DNA from: Methylobacillus arboreus
GTDB taxonomy: Bacteria; Pseudomonadota; Gammaproteobacteria; Burkholderiales; Methylophilaceae
Direction of reading: 5' to 3'
Assembly (NCBI RefSeq): GCF_020532725.1
Contig: NZ_JAJAVC010000007.1
Location: 74,274 to 138,273 of the forward strand
DNA: 64,000 bases
Part shown: positions 17,176 through 25,375 of the stretch, in pieces
Layout of the letters: each line of letters opens with the position of its first letter
Numbering within the stretch: the first letter of the stretch is position 1
Program-made: the position numbers and the translations under genes
Notes under the pieces: model-generated
Database searches by the model: none
Told to the model about the DNA's origin: nothing
What the model saw: the letters and a program-made list of their open reading frames with translations, nothing else

Positions 17176-18575
17176 AAAGTTTGTTTGCGGGTCTGTTGTT
17201 GGCAATCAGCTTGACGGTTCATGCTGCTGGTCTGCCTGCGCCTGTCAGCGAGTTGCTCAAAAAGAACGGGATTCCTGCTGAGAATGCCGCGGTCTACGTG
17301 CAGCGTGTCGATCAGGAAGCGCCCTTGATCGATCACCAAAGCGACCGGCCAATGAAAACGGCCTCCACCATGAAGCTGCTCAGTACCTATGCCGGGCTGG
17401 AGCTGTTGGGGCCGGCATATCGCTGGCGAACCGAGCTTTACCATGATGGCAGGCTGGAAAATGGCGTGCTGCACGGTAATTTGATTATTCAGGGGCGCGG
17501 CGATCCTTATCTGTTGGCGGCAGACATGCGTACCATGCTTGAGGATTTGCGCCTGGCAGGGGTAGGGGATATTCGCGGCGACATCGTGCTCGATACCCGC
17601 TTCTTTGCGGATAGGCACCATGATGCGGCCGCGTTTGATGACAAGCCGCACGCCCCTTATAACGCCGCTCCCAATGCGTTTGCCGTCAATATCAAATCCA
17701 CTACCTTTCATTTTCTTGTCGAGGGCGGCAAGCTGAAGATAGAGCCGGATCCCGACCTGCCTGAGATTCATATCCGCAACCAGATGAACCTGGTGCGAGG
17801 TGAGTGCGGTGACTGGAAAAGCCGCTTACGGTTTATCGTGGAGCCGCAGGAGAATGATGTGGCGGTGACGTTCAACGGCGATTATCCCGCTGCATGCCGC
17901 GATAAAACCCTGGAGCTCAACGTGCTGGAAGACGGGCCGTATGCCTATAGCCTGTTTCGCAGCAACTGGTTGTTATTGGGGGGCAAGCTCGCAGGCGGCT
18001 GGCGCTATGGTATTGTGCCTGAAGGCGCGCGACACCTGGTGACCCATCATTCCGAACCCCTGTCCGAGATCATCCGCACCATCAACAAATACAGCAACAA
18101 TCTCATGGTCAGGCAGCTATTCCTGACCATTGCCGCCGAGCGGGTTGACAGTCCGGCAATGGAGGCCGATGGTATTCATGCCGTAAGGGCATGGCTTGCC
18201 AGCAAGGGGCTGTATTTCCCGGAGTTGGTGCTGGAAAACGGTTCAGGGCTTTCGCGCAATGAGCAGATCGCGGCCAGGCATATGGCGGCTTTCCTGCTGG
18301 CGGCATATGCCAGCCCGGTGATGCCGGAATATCTCTCCGCGCTGCCGATTCCCTCTGTGGACGGCACCATGGCCAACCGTTTGCGCACCAGCCCCGCGCG
18401 CGGCAATGCCCATTTGAAAACCGGCACCATTAATGGCGTCAGTGCCCTGGCTGGATATGTTCACGACCATAAAGGCCGCCGCTGGGTGGTGGTGGTCATG
18501 GTTAACGATCCCAAGGCCAGCAACTCGCGTACGGCGCAGGATGCCCTTGTAGACTGGGTATACAAGCAACCCTGA
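17172..18575 (+). CDS. dacB: D-alanyl-D-alanine carboxypeptidase/endopeptidase (PBP4)
   Basis: A 467-residue class C penicillin-binding protein with signal peptide (LLLAISLTVHA, cut near 18). Active-site motifs are S65-T-M-K68, SNN in NKYSNNLMV and KTG in LKTGTINGVSAL. It trims and hydrolyses peptidoglycan cross-links in the periplasm. ATG 17172 is chosen over ATG 17166 because AAGGA at 17160-17164 is then 7 bases away. It overlaps bioA by 4 bases. The large insert domain between SxxK and SxN is present, as in E. coli DacB. Confidence 0.95.
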   Translation: MKSLFAGLLLAISLTVHAAGLPAPVSELLKKNGIPAENAAVYVQRVDQEAPLIDHQSDRPMKTASTMKLLSTYAGLELLGPAYRWRTELYHDGRLENGVLHGNLIIQGRGDPYLLAADMRTMLEDLRLAGVGDIRGDIVLDTRFFADRHHDAAAFDDKPHAPYNAAPNAFAVNIKSTTFHFLVEGGKLKIEPDPDLPEIHIRNQMNLVRGECGDWKSRLRFIVEPQENDVAVTFNGDYPAACRDKTLELNVLEDGPYAYSLFRSNWLLLGGKLAGGWRYGIVPEGARHLVTHHSEPLSEIIRTINKYSNNLMVRQLFLTIAAERVDSPAMEADGIHAVRAWLASKGLYFPELVLENGSGLSRNEQIAARHMAAFLLAAYASPVMPEYLSALPIPSVDGTMANRLRTSPARGNAHLKTGTINGVSALAGYVHDHKGRRWVVVVMVNDPKASNSRTAQDALVDWVYKQP

Positions 18576-18686
18576 TCCGCACAGGCGGACATAATCTATG
18601 TATGATATTAGCCTCTCGCAGCGCGATGAGTTTCTTTTTTGAGCAAGTCAGCGCTGTTGTTGTATAACCCGCTATCGGAGTAATCA

Positions 18687-19145
18687 ATGAGATCAATTGC
18701 CATGCTGGCGAGCGCTGTGATGCTTGCCATGCTAGCCATTAGTGGCTGTTCAGCCGATACCAATAGTGACAAGGAAAAAATCGTAATGAGTGATAACGTA
18801 ACCGAATTGCAGAAAATCGACACCCAGGTAGGCGAGGGCCGTGAAGCTGAAGCCGGCTTGAACGTGACCGTGCATTACACAGGTTGGTTATATGATCCTA
18901 GCAAGCCTGACGGCAAGGGTGAAAAGTTCGACAGCTCTCTCGATCGCCGTGAGCCTTTCGTGTTCTATCTTGGCGGTGGCCAGGTGATCCGTGGTTGGGA
19001 TGAAGGCTTTGCAGGTATGAAAGTGGGCGGCAAGCGCACCCTTATCATCCCCCCAGAGTATGGTTATGGCGCCCGCGGCGCAGGCGGCGTGATTCCGCCT
19101 AATGCCATCCTGGTGTTCGATGTGGAATTGCTAGGTATCAAGTAA
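18687..19145 (+). CDS. FKBP-type peptidyl-prolyl isomerase, lipoprotein
   Basis: A 152-residue FKBP domain protein with a lipoprotein signal ending in the lipobox ISGC (C21). The FKBP fold reads [42 protein letters not shown] and [35 protein letters not shown], with all usual aromatic pocket residues. It catalyses proline isomerisation during folding in the periplasm and is probably anchored to a membrane. An internal ATG at 18786 could give a cytosolic form. A strong terminator follows. Confidence 0.93.
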   Translation: MRSIAMLASAVMLAMLAISGCSADTNSDKEKIVMSDNVTELQKIDTQVGEGREAEAGLNVTVHYTGWLYDPSKPDGKGEKFDSSLDRREPFVFYLGGGQVIRGWDEGFAGMKVGGKRTLIIPPEYGYGARGAGGVIPPNAILVFDVELLGIK

Positions 19146-19156
19146 GCCTGCAAACG

Positions 19157-19197
19157 GCGCCTGTTGCAGGCAAGATACTGCTGCAACAGGCGCTTTT
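19157..19197 (+). terminator. Terminator after the FKBP gene
   Basis: Perfect 13-base arms (GCGCCTGTTGCAG at 19157-19169 and its complement at 19181-19193), 11-base loop, then TTTT. Confidence 0.85.
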
Positions 19198-19231
19198 ACC
19201 TCTATGCTTTGAATGGAATCAAGAGTCAAAA

Positions 19232-19654
19232 ATGAAAGCACGCATTAAATGGGTTGAAAATGTCTGTTTCATGGGTGAGTCCGAGACCGGGCATGCCGTG
19301 GTGCTGGATGGTGCGCCGGATGCCGGTGGCCGTAACCTTGGTATGCGTCCAATGGAAATGTTGCTGATCGGCATGGGGGCTTGCACCTCATTTGATGTGG
19401 TCACTATCCTGAAAAAATCCCGCCAACCCGTGACGGACTGCGTAGCCGAGATCACGGCAGAGCGTGCAGACGAAATCCCCAAGGTATTTACCAAGATACA
19501 TGTACATTTCGTTGTCACTGGCAAAGGATTGAATCCGGCCCAGGTGGAGCGCGCAGTCAAACTGTCTGCCGAAAAATACTGTTCAGCTTCCATCATGCTT
19601 GGCAAGGCTGCCGAGATAACCCACGATTTTGAAATCCGGGAGTCCGAGATTTGA
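19232..19654 (+). CDS. OsmC/Ohr-family protein (YhfA-like)
   Basis: A 140-residue OsmC-fold protein. The two conserved redox cysteines are in GMGACTSFD (about C51) and EKYCSASIM (about C112), and MRPMEMLLIGM matches the YhfA subgroup. OsmC-like proteins reduce organic hydroperoxides with dithiol reductants; the YhfA branch is less well characterised. A TTG start for the following VOC gene overlaps its TGA, implying translational coupling. Confidence 0.88.
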   Translation: MKARIKWVENVCFMGESETGHAVVLDGAPDAGGRNLGMRPMEMLLIGMGACTSFDVVTILKKSRQPVTDCVAEITAERADEIPKVFTKIHVHFVVTGKGLNPAQVERAVKLSAEKYCSASIMLGKAAEITHDFEIRESEI

Positions 19655-20046
19655 GCTGTCCGCAAGGTATGCGCGGGCTGCGCCATGTCGCCCTGTTTGT
19701 GCAGGACATTGAAGCCTGCCTGTATTTCTATGTCGACTTGCTCGGTATGCAGGTCGAGTGGCAGCCTGATCCAGACAACTATTACCTGACTTCAGGCAAC
19801 GACAACCTTGCCCTGCATCGCAGCAACGAGGTCCTGGCAGAGAAGCAGCGACTGGATCATATTGGCTTTATCATCAGTGAGCCTGATCTCGTAGATGAAT
19901 GGCATGCCCACTTTGTTGCCAATGGTGTGAAAATCCTGATGCCACCCAAAACCCACCGGGATGGTGCGCGCAGTTTTTATTGTGCCGACCCGGCCGGGAC
20001 GCATGTTCAGATCATTTACCATCCGCCGATTTCCGGACATGTGTAA
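19651..20046 (+). CDS. Glyoxalase/VOC-superfamily metal-dependent protein
   Basis: A 131-residue vicinal-oxygen-chelate fold protein: LRHVALFVQDIEACLYFYVDLLG at the start, RLDHIGFIISEPDLV at the second repeat, FYCADPAGTHVQIIYHP at the end. Candidate metal ligands are the His of LRHVAL, the His of LDHIGF and a C-terminal residue. I chose TTG 19651 because GGGAG lies about 10 bases upstream and the start overlaps the osmC-like stop; an ATG at 19669 would cut six residues. Substrate is unknown; glyoxalase or dioxygenase roles are both possible. Confidence 0.88.
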   Translation: MSCPQGMRGLRHVALFVQDIEACLYFYVDLLGMQVEWQPDPDNYYLTSGNDNLALHRSNEVLAEKQRLDHIGFIISEPDLVDEWHAHFVANGVKILMPPKTHRDGARSFYCADPAGTHVQIIYHPPISGHV

Positions 20047-20055
20047 TTCCAAATC

Positions 20056-20090
20056 AAATAAAAAGCCCTGCATTGCAGGGCTTTTTATTT
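20056..20090. terminator. Bidirectional terminator between convergent genes
   Basis: A 35-base palindrome (arms 20056-20072 and 20074-20090) with GC-rich centre GCCCTGCA, flanked by an A-run and a T-run, serves the VOC gene on plus and the DUF2322 gene on minus. Confidence 0.88.
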
Positions 20091-20109
20091 AGCTCTTCAG
20101 CCAGGATAG

Positions 20110-20424
20110 CTACTGAGCAATGCGGACACTGAGCGGGCTGTTGTGCTTGATGATAGCGAATAGTCGGTCAATATTCGGGTGCTTGCCGGGATTGGCTTCG
20201 GCATCCGCGGTATGTTCCGCATAGATGGTAAGCCCCTCCTGCGCAGCCGCTACGTTGATGCTGCCGTATTTCTTGTACAGGTGTTGGTAGACCTTTACCG
20301 AGCCCTGGCTGCCGGGCTTGTTCTCGATCTGGCCGGCGAGGTTGCCGTTGCTGTCCAGCAATTCTATTTTTTCGATGTGGTCGCTGGGTTCAAGGCCAGC
20401 CAGGATTTCGCTGAATGTTGTCAT
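20110..20424 (-). CDS. DUF2322-like small protein
   Basis: A 104-residue soluble protein beginning MTTFSEILAGL and containing IEKIELLDSNGNLAGQIENKPG and VYQHLYKKYG. I associate this with the DUF2322 family of beta/gammaproteobacteria, whose function is not known; the match is from memory of style, so moderate confidence. Its ATG overlaps the stop of coq7 by 4 bases, so the two are translationally coupled. Confidence 0.7.
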   Translation of the reverse strand: MTTFSEILAGLEPSDHIEKIELLDSNGNLAGQIENKPGSQGSVKVYQHLYKKYGSINVAAAQEGLTIYAEHTADAEANPGKHPNIDRLFAIIKHNSPLSVRIAQ

Positions 20425-21041
20425 AGGTGGTAAGTTGTCGTTGTCATGATGTTTGAAAGAATGCGCATGCCTACTTTAACCGGAAAGGGCAGCTCGGCAG
20501 CCCCGTGGGAGATGGCGTGGTGTGCATGCGCGGCTTCATCTGCTTGCATCTGGCTCACAATCGCCCGGCTTTTCTGATCGTGGGCGGGCAGGATTTCAAG
20601 GTGGCGGGCAAGATGGTTGCCGACCTGGCGCTCGGTTTCTGCCACAAATCCCAGGTTCCAGCGGTCACCCAATGTGCCAGCCAGCAGGCCCAGCCCGAAG
20701 GAGCCGCCATAAAACACGGGGTTGAGCAGGCTTGTATGGCTGCCTAGATCCTTGATACGCTTCTCGCACCATGCCAGGTGCTCGGTTTCTTCTTGTGCGG
20801 CACGTTGCAGTGTCGCAATGGTTTCCGGATCACGGGCGGTAATGGCCTGGCCGCTGTAAAGCGCCTGGGCACATACTTCACCCGTGTGGTTGACACGCAT
20901 CAGGGCTGCTGCATAACGTTTTTCCTGCTTTTCTGTCAGTGTCTCAGGCAATGCCTGGCCTGGATGCGGCCGCTGGCTTGCGGGGGTGGCCAGCAAGGTG
21001 CGCAGGCTTTTGTCAAACTCAATGATCAGGCGGTCTAGCAT
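20421..21041 (-). CDS. coq7: Demethoxyubiquinone hydroxylase Coq7 (UbiF replacement)
   Basis: A 206-residue di-iron hydroxylase. The ferritin-like helices contain ALMRVNHTGEVCAQALY, AQEETEHLAWCEKRI and MQADEAAHAHHA, giving the E/ExxH iron ligands. It adds the C-6 hydroxyl in ubiquinone synthesis (5-demethoxyubiquinone to demethylubiquinone). ATG 21041 fits the family N-terminus (MLDRLIIEFDKSLR); a TTG 15 bases earlier is possible. It lies upstream of, and overlaps, the DUF2322-like gene. Confidence 0.95.
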   Translation of the reverse strand: MLDRLIIEFDKSLRTLLATPASQRPHPGQALPETLTEKQEKRYAAALMRVNHTGEVCAQALYSGQAITARDPETIATLQRAAQEETEHLAWCEKRIKDLGSHTSLLNPVFYGGSFGLGLLAGTLGDRWNLGFVAETERQVGNHLARHLEILPAHDQKSRAIVSQMQADEAAHAHHAISHGAAELPFPVKVGMRILSNIMTTTTYHL

Positions 21042-21075
21042 GGTGGGTGCAGGCAAGGTGGCAGGGGAAACAACA

Positions 21076-21104
21076 GGGCCACCCGATGATACTTTGGGCG
21101 GCCC
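21076..21104 (-). terminator. Terminator downstream of ctpA
   Basis: On the minus strand a 9-pair stem (21104-21096 with 21084-21076, one G-U) is followed by TGTTGTTT, 9 bases past the protease stop. Confidence 0.6.
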
Positions 21105-21112
21105 GTTTTGAT

Positions 21113-22552
21113 TTATTTGCGTTGCAGGATCTGGATGCCCTTCAACAGGTTGAGTGCCTGGTTGAACTGGTAATCGATTTTCGAGCCTGGCTCAATCGGG
21201 CCACTTGGGGCTGCTGGCTTGTCTTTCTGCTCGTTGCTGTCGGGTGCAGCAGGCGCTTCTTCCGGCTTGTCATCCTTTTTTTCTTGCTCAGGAGCAGGCG
21301 GTTGCACGACAGGCGCTTCTTCCGCTTCTGCGGGGTTGCTCAGGTGGCGGGTCAGGTCGGCTTCGCGCAGCATGGCGGCATGTTCCTGCGAATTCACGGT
21401 GGCTTCTTCCACGATGATATCCGGCACAATGCCCTTGGCCTGGATGGAGCGTCCCTTGGGAGTGAAGTAACGGGCAGTCGTTAGCTTGATGGCTGAGCCA
21501 TTGTTCATCGGCAGGATGGTTTGAACCGAGCCCTTGCCGAAGGTCTGTGTACCCATGATGATGGCGCGCTTGTGGTCTTGCAATGCTCCGGCAACGATCT
21601 CCGACGCGGAGGCAGAACCGCCATTGACCAGCACGACGATAGGCAGCGTCTTGAGGTCTGCCGGCAGGTCGCGCAGATAGTCTGCACGCGCGCCGCCACG
21701 GACGTAATTTTCTGGGTTGGCGGTCAGGCGCATCTTGGCTTCTTCACCACGGCCTTCGGTATACACCACGAGTTCGCCCTTGGGCAGGAAGGCAGCGGAT
21801 ACGCCCACGCCTGCATTCAGCAACCCGCCTGGGTTGTTGCGCAGGTCAAGGATCAGGCCCTTGAAGGTTTCCTTGTTTTCTTCGCGCAGGGTTTTCAGGG
21901 CCTTGGCAAGGTCTTCACCAGTGTGATCCTGGAACTGTGTCACGCGGATATAGGCATAACCAGGTTCTGTCAGCTTGAACTTGACGCTCTGGGTCTTGAT
22001 GATGGCGCGCGTGAGTACGAAGGTCAGTGGCTTGGTTTCACCCTTGCGCAACACGGTCAGGGTGATCTTGGTGTCTGGCTTGCCGCGCATGCGCTTTACG
22101 GCATCGGTGAGAGACAGGCCCTTGACCGGGGTGTCGTCCAGCTTCATGATCAGGTCGCCGCTTTTGAGGCCGGCCTTGTAGGCAGGGGTATCTTCGATCG
22201 GGGCGACCACTTTGACGAAGCCGTCTTCCATCCCGACTTCAATACCCAGACCGCCAAATTCGCCCTGGGTGCCTGCCTGCAAGTCCTTGAAGGCGTCGGC
22301 GTCAAGGTAGGCCGAGTGGGGATCGAGGCCGGAAAGCATGCCGTTGATGGCTTCAGTCAGCAGCTTTTTGTCTTCAACAGGTTCAACATAGTCGCTCTTG
22401 ATCTTGCCAAACACCTCGGCAAATGTGCGCAGGTCATCCAGCGGCAATTGCGGCTTGGTTTCCTTGTCAGCAATGGCGGAATAGCTCAAGCTCAGCATGA
22501 CCCCAAGGAGTGGGCCTGCGACAATCAAGCCGATCTTTTTAAGTTTGCGCAT
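21113..22552 (-). CDS. ctpA: S41-family C-terminal processing peptidase
   Basis: A 479-residue periplasmic protease. Order of parts: signal anchor (KIGLIVAGPLLGVMLSLSYSAIA), helical cap, PDZ domain around 100-180 (GGLGIEVGMEDGFVKVVAPIE), then the S41 core with LILDLRNNPGGLL, the nucleophile Ser in GSASASEIVAGAL and the general-base Lys in GTQTFGKGSVQT. A Pro/Glu/Ala-rich linker (about 395-445) precedes the tail. It trims protein C-termini in the envelope. ATG 22552 is preferred since GAGGA lies 10 bases ahead; TTG 22561 is the alternative. Confidence 0.93.
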   Translation of the reverse strand: MRKLKKIGLIVAGPLLGVMLSLSYSAIADKETKPQLPLDDLRTFAEVFGKIKSDYVEPVEDKKLLTEAINGMLSGLDPHSAYLDADAFKDLQAGTQGEFGGLGIEVGMEDGFVKVVAPIEDTPAYKAGLKSGDLIMKLDDTPVKGLSLTDAVKRMRGKPDTKITLTVLRKGETKPLTFVLTRAIIKTQSVKFKLTEPGYAYIRVTQFQDHTGEDLAKALKTLREENKETFKGLILDLRNNPGGLLNAGVGVSAAFLPKGELVVYTEGRGEEAKMRLTANPENYVRGGARADYLRDLPADLKTLPIVVLVNGGSASASEIVAGALQDHKRAIIMGTQTFGKGSVQTILPMNNGSAIKLTTARYFTPKGRSIQAKGIVPDIIVEEATVNSQEHAAMLREADLTRHLSNPAEAEEAPVVQPPAPEQEKKDDKPEEAPAAPDSNEQKDKPAAPSGPIEPGSKIDYQFNQALNLLKGIQILQRK

Positions 22553-22749
22553 GTAAAACAAGTCCTCAATGGATAAACCAGGATGGTTGAATGTTAAAGG
22601 CAGTGCATGTGAAGATAGGAGAACAATTAGCTCATTTTCCGCTATTTATCTTGTCATTGCAAAGCGTTGCAGAGTATCGCACAGTCATTTTTTGCTTTTC
22701 AATCTCTTGAGCGCTAATTTCTTTAATTTTACACATGGAGCCTTTGGAA

Positions 22750-23037
22750 ATGGGTGTGACCAAGTTACCGGAACTGGAAATCGAATACTGCACGCAGTGC
22801 CGCTGGCTGTTGCGGGCAGCCTGGATGGCGCAGGAGCTGCTCACAACGTTTGAATCAGACATTGGACGTGTCAGTCTGGTTCCAGGCACTGGAGGTATTT
22901 TTGAAGTCAGGCTGAACGGCGAGCTTTTATTCTCCCGCAAGGCGCAGGGACGCTTTCCTGAATCCAAGGAATTGAAGCAGTTGGTGCGCGACCGCATTGA
23001 TCCTGGACGTGACCTCGGACATAGCGATCGAAAATAG
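22750..23037 (+). CDS. SelT/SelW/SelH (Rdx) family protein, Cys form
   Basis: A 95-residue thioredoxin-like Rdx protein. CTQC replaces the CxxU of selenoprotein W, near the N-terminus after LEIEYC, and the tail has GIFEVRLNGELLFSRKAQGRFPESKELKQLVRD typical of the family (split here at several conserved points). It is probably a small thiol redox protein in the cytosol. Start ATG 22750 has GGAG 9 bases upstream; ATG 22735 lacks an SD. Confidence 0.88.
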   Translation: MGVTKLPELEIEYCTQCRWLLRAAWMAQELLTTFESDIGRVSLVPGTGGIFEVRLNGELLFSRKAQGRFPESKELKQLVRDRIDPGRDLGHSDRK

Positions 23038-23042
23038 CTGCT

Positions 23043-23076
23043 GGCACCCTATGAAAAGATCGTAAACAGGCGCTTA
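23043..23076. repeat. End fragment of the MITE-like repeat
   Basis: The stretch from CACCCTATGAAA to AAACAGGCGCT resembles the right terminus of the element at 34090-34359. It stands alone just after the SelW-like stop, so it is a decayed or solo end. Confidence 0.45.
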
Positions 23077-23138
23077 TGGAAGCGCTATCGGTAGGGATGA
23101 AATAATATCCGACTAAAATAGTTGGAAATAACTCTTTA

Positions 23139-23157
23139 AATGTAAATTGTTCTCATT
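23139..23157. promoter_or_regulatory. Candidate Fur box ahead of the EAL-domain gene
   Basis: AATGTAAATTGTTCTCATT matches 15 of 19 positions of the palindromic Fur-box form AATGAGAATAATTCTCATT. It lies 43 bases before the start codon. Confidence 0.5.
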
Positions 23158-23199
23158 TATGATGTTTCCTGACAGGGATTTTGTGGAAGGTTCATCAAA

Positions 23200-23985
23200 A
23201 TGAATGCGTTTAATCAATCAGAAATGGGCGCGTTGCTGCTTGATCATGAGATTGAGCCGCGTGACATGATGCCCAATGAGCTGCTCGATGTGATCATGGC
23301 ACGGCAGTTTGGCACTTATTACCAGCCTATTGTGGATGTGCAGTCAACGGAAATGCTGGGCTACGAGGCCCACGCCCGTTTCTGGGCGTGGAATGGCCGT
23401 CCGCTCAATGCCGGCAAATTGCAGATGAGTTTGCGCAAGAATCCCTTGTTGCTGTTTCATCTGGAGCTGGAGTTGAAGAAGCTGCAAATTACCGAGTTCC
23501 CGGGCGAGGGTTGGCTGATGCTGGACCTCGACATGGATAGCTTTTTTGCCGGTGGCGATACTCCGGAGAATCCTTTTCTGGTCTTGTTCAAGCAGCATGC
23601 CTGGTCCGAACGCGAGATTGTCATCAATATTGTCCAGAATCACAATGCGCATGATGCCTGTCGCTCCCAACACATGATGGATTTGCTGCAGCAATCCGGA
23701 ACGTCTGTTGCGCTGGAAGATACCGGGGTTTGCTGGGGCATGTTTTCCCTGAGCGCATTTCTGGATGCTGCGATAGTGAAGTTCAGCAGTCGTGCCTTGA
23801 GAGACCTTGATGCCAAGGCATCACAGGCCGTGGTGGATTGGCTGGTGAGCGCGGCGCGCAAAATCGGGGTGCAGACGGTAATGACGGATGTGGATACTTG
23901 CGCAGCCCTGGATTGGGCGCGGAGAATGGGAGTCGATTGCGTGCAGGGGCAATTGTTTTCCAGGCAGATGCTGCAAGCGAGTTAA
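23200..23985 (+). CDS. Degenerate EAL-domain protein, probably inactive
   Basis: A 261-residue stand-alone EAL-fold protein. The fold is evident: YYQPIVDVQSTEMLGYEAHAR, AIVKFSSRALRDL and MGVDCVQGQLFSR. Catalytic positions are eroded: EAL is E56-A57-H58, the metal-binding INxS strand is MLDLDMD, the ITE glutamate is lost (INIVQN), DDFG is EDTG (173-176), and the EGVE glutamate is Asp in MTDVDT. Lys194 and Gln249 remain. It likely binds c-di-GMP or a protein without hydrolysing. A candidate Fur box precedes it, and a TPR protein and Mn-SOD follow, so a role in the iron-starvation response is possible. Confidence 0.82.
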   Translation: MNAFNQSEMGALLLDHEIEPRDMMPNELLDVIMARQFGTYYQPIVDVQSTEMLGYEAHARFWAWNGRPLNAGKLQMSLRKNPLLLFHLELELKKLQITEFPGEGWLMLDLDMDSFFAGGDTPENPFLVLFKQHAWSEREIVINIVQNHNAHDACRSQHMMDLLQQSGTSVALEDTGVCWGMFSLSAFLDAAIVKFSSRALRDLDAKASQAVVDWLVSAARKIGVQTVMTDVDTCAALDWARRMGVDCVQGQLFSRQMLQAS

Positions 23986-24068
23986 CGCCTTGTTGGTTTT
24001 CTGTTGTGCTCAATGCAATTGGGTTTCCAGATTTTTGCCATGAGGGAGTTGTGTTGTTTTTGTAAATA

Positions 24069-24087
24069 AATAATAATTCTTCTCATT
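24069..24087. promoter_or_regulatory. Candidate Fur box ahead of the TPR-protein gene
   Basis: AATAATAATTCTTCTCATT matches 15 of 19 positions of the Fur-box form AATGAGAATAATTCTCATT. It sits 27 bases before the start at 24115. Confidence 0.45.
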
Positions 24088-24114
24088 GTTATTCCTAATG
24101 GCGAAATAACGTAA

Positions 24115-24630
24115 ATGAGTCCAGTCAGGCATCACAACCCTATGCCTCACGCATCTGTCGATGCACCTGAAAATATGATCTCGGCTTGGGAAAATACCAT
24201 CCGCCAGGGCAATCAGGCATATTCACAAAAGCAGGATCAGCTTGCACTAAAGCAATATCAGGCTGCGCTTGACCAAGCCAAGTCCCTGCTCAGGGAGTGC
24301 GTGCATACGGATGAGCTGGCTGTGTTGTCGATCGATACTGTGTTTGCTGCCTACGTCGTTTCTTACCATAATCTTGCCAATGTCTATGCCCGCCAGGGAG
24401 ATATCAACACTGCGGCCTGCCGATTGTGTGAAGCGCATCAATGCCTGTCGCGCATCTGTTCTGATCCTGACATGAGTTGTGCATTGCGTGAGGCAGCACA
24501 GCGCCATGGTCGCCGTACTTATAAAGAGTTAGTGAACTTTAGCCATCTTTATAGTCAACATCCTTTAGTGGCCAGAACCTTGCGTATTTGCGGCGAGTTC
24601 TGCACGCTGCAAAAGCAGCCGCTACACTAG
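24115..24630 (+). CDS. TPR-like protein upstream of sodA
   Basis: A 171-residue helical protein with two tetratricopeptide-like pairs: AWENTIRQGNQAYSQKQDQLALKQYQ (split by a charged loop) and VVSYHNLANVYARQGDIN followed by ACRLCEAHQCL. It is Cys-rich at the end (ICGEFC). It resembles the small orfX protein encoded just before the iron-repressed sodA in pseudomonads; that identification is from memory and context. A candidate Fur box precedes it, and sodA follows after 115 bases. No enzymatic motif. Confidence 0.72.
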   Translation: MSPVRHHNPMPHASVDAPENMISAWENTIRQGNQAYSQKQDQLALKQYQAALDQAKSLLRECVHTDELAVLSIDTVFAAYVVSYHNLANVYARQGDINTAACRLCEAHQCLSRICSDPDMSCALREAAQRHGRRTYKELVNFSHLYSQHPLVARTLRICGEFCTLQKQPLH

Positions 24631-24745
24631 ATCCTCAATCCCAGAGAGATTTTCTGTCCGAAAAAGCATAAGATAGCTTGTGCGAATTTACTGCGACAGC
24701 TAAATTCAATTTCTCTTTCCATTCAAAATTCTAAGGAGTGAAATA

Positions 24746-25357
24746 ATGGCGTATACACTACCCCCCCTCGATTATGCATACACGGCGCTTGAGCCGCACA
24801 TTGATGCCCAGACCATGGAAATCCACCACACCAAGCATCACCAGACCTATATCAATAACGTCAATGCTGCATTGGAGGGCACCCCTTTTGCTGATGAGCC
24901 GGTAGAGGCGCTGGTGGCAAAGCTCGATAGCCTGCCAGAAAACCTGCGCGGTCCGGTGCGTAATAATGGCGGCGGTCATGCCAATCACAGCCTGTTCTGG
25001 AAGGTGCTGTCCCCGAACGGTGGTGGCGAGCCTACTGGTGCTTTAGCGGATGCCATCAAAGCCGACATTGGAGGTTTTGATGTATTCAAGGAAGCCTTTA
25101 CCAAAGCCGCGCTGACACGTTTCGGCAGTGGTTGGGCTTGGTTGTCTGTGACACCTGAGAAAAAACTGATCGTGGAAAGCACTGGCAACCAGGATAGTCC
25201 GCTTTCGCATGGCAATACGCCCGTCCTTGGGCTGGATGTATGGGAACATGCCTATTACCTGCGTTACCAGAACCGTCGTCCGGAATATATTGGCGCATTT
25301 TACAATGTCGTCAATTGGGATGAAGTTGCACGTCGCTATCAGGCAGCTTTGTCCTAA
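24746..25357 (+). CDS. sodA: Superoxide dismutase, Mn-type
   Basis: A 203-residue Fe/Mn superoxide dismutase with a strong AAGGAG site. Metal ligands lie in [22 protein letters not shown], and DVWEHAYYL. Metal preference markers point to manganese: [11 protein letters not shown] and the Gln in GNQDSPL are typical of SodA rather than the FeSOD. It dismutates superoxide in the cytosol. A Mn enzyme downstream of a candidate Fur box fits an iron-sparing response. Confidence 0.94.
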   Translation: MAYTLPPLDYAYTALEPHIDAQTMEIHHTKHHQTYINNVNAALEGTPFADEPVEALVAKLDSLPENLRGPVRNNGGGHANHSLFWKVLSPNGGGEPTGALADAIKADIGGFDVFKEAFTKAALTRFGSGWAWLSVTPEKKLIVESTGNQDSPLSHGNTPVLGLDVWEHAYYLRYQNRRPEYIGAFYNVVNWDEVARRYQAALS

Positions 25358-25375
25358 TAAGTACTGGAACTTTGC

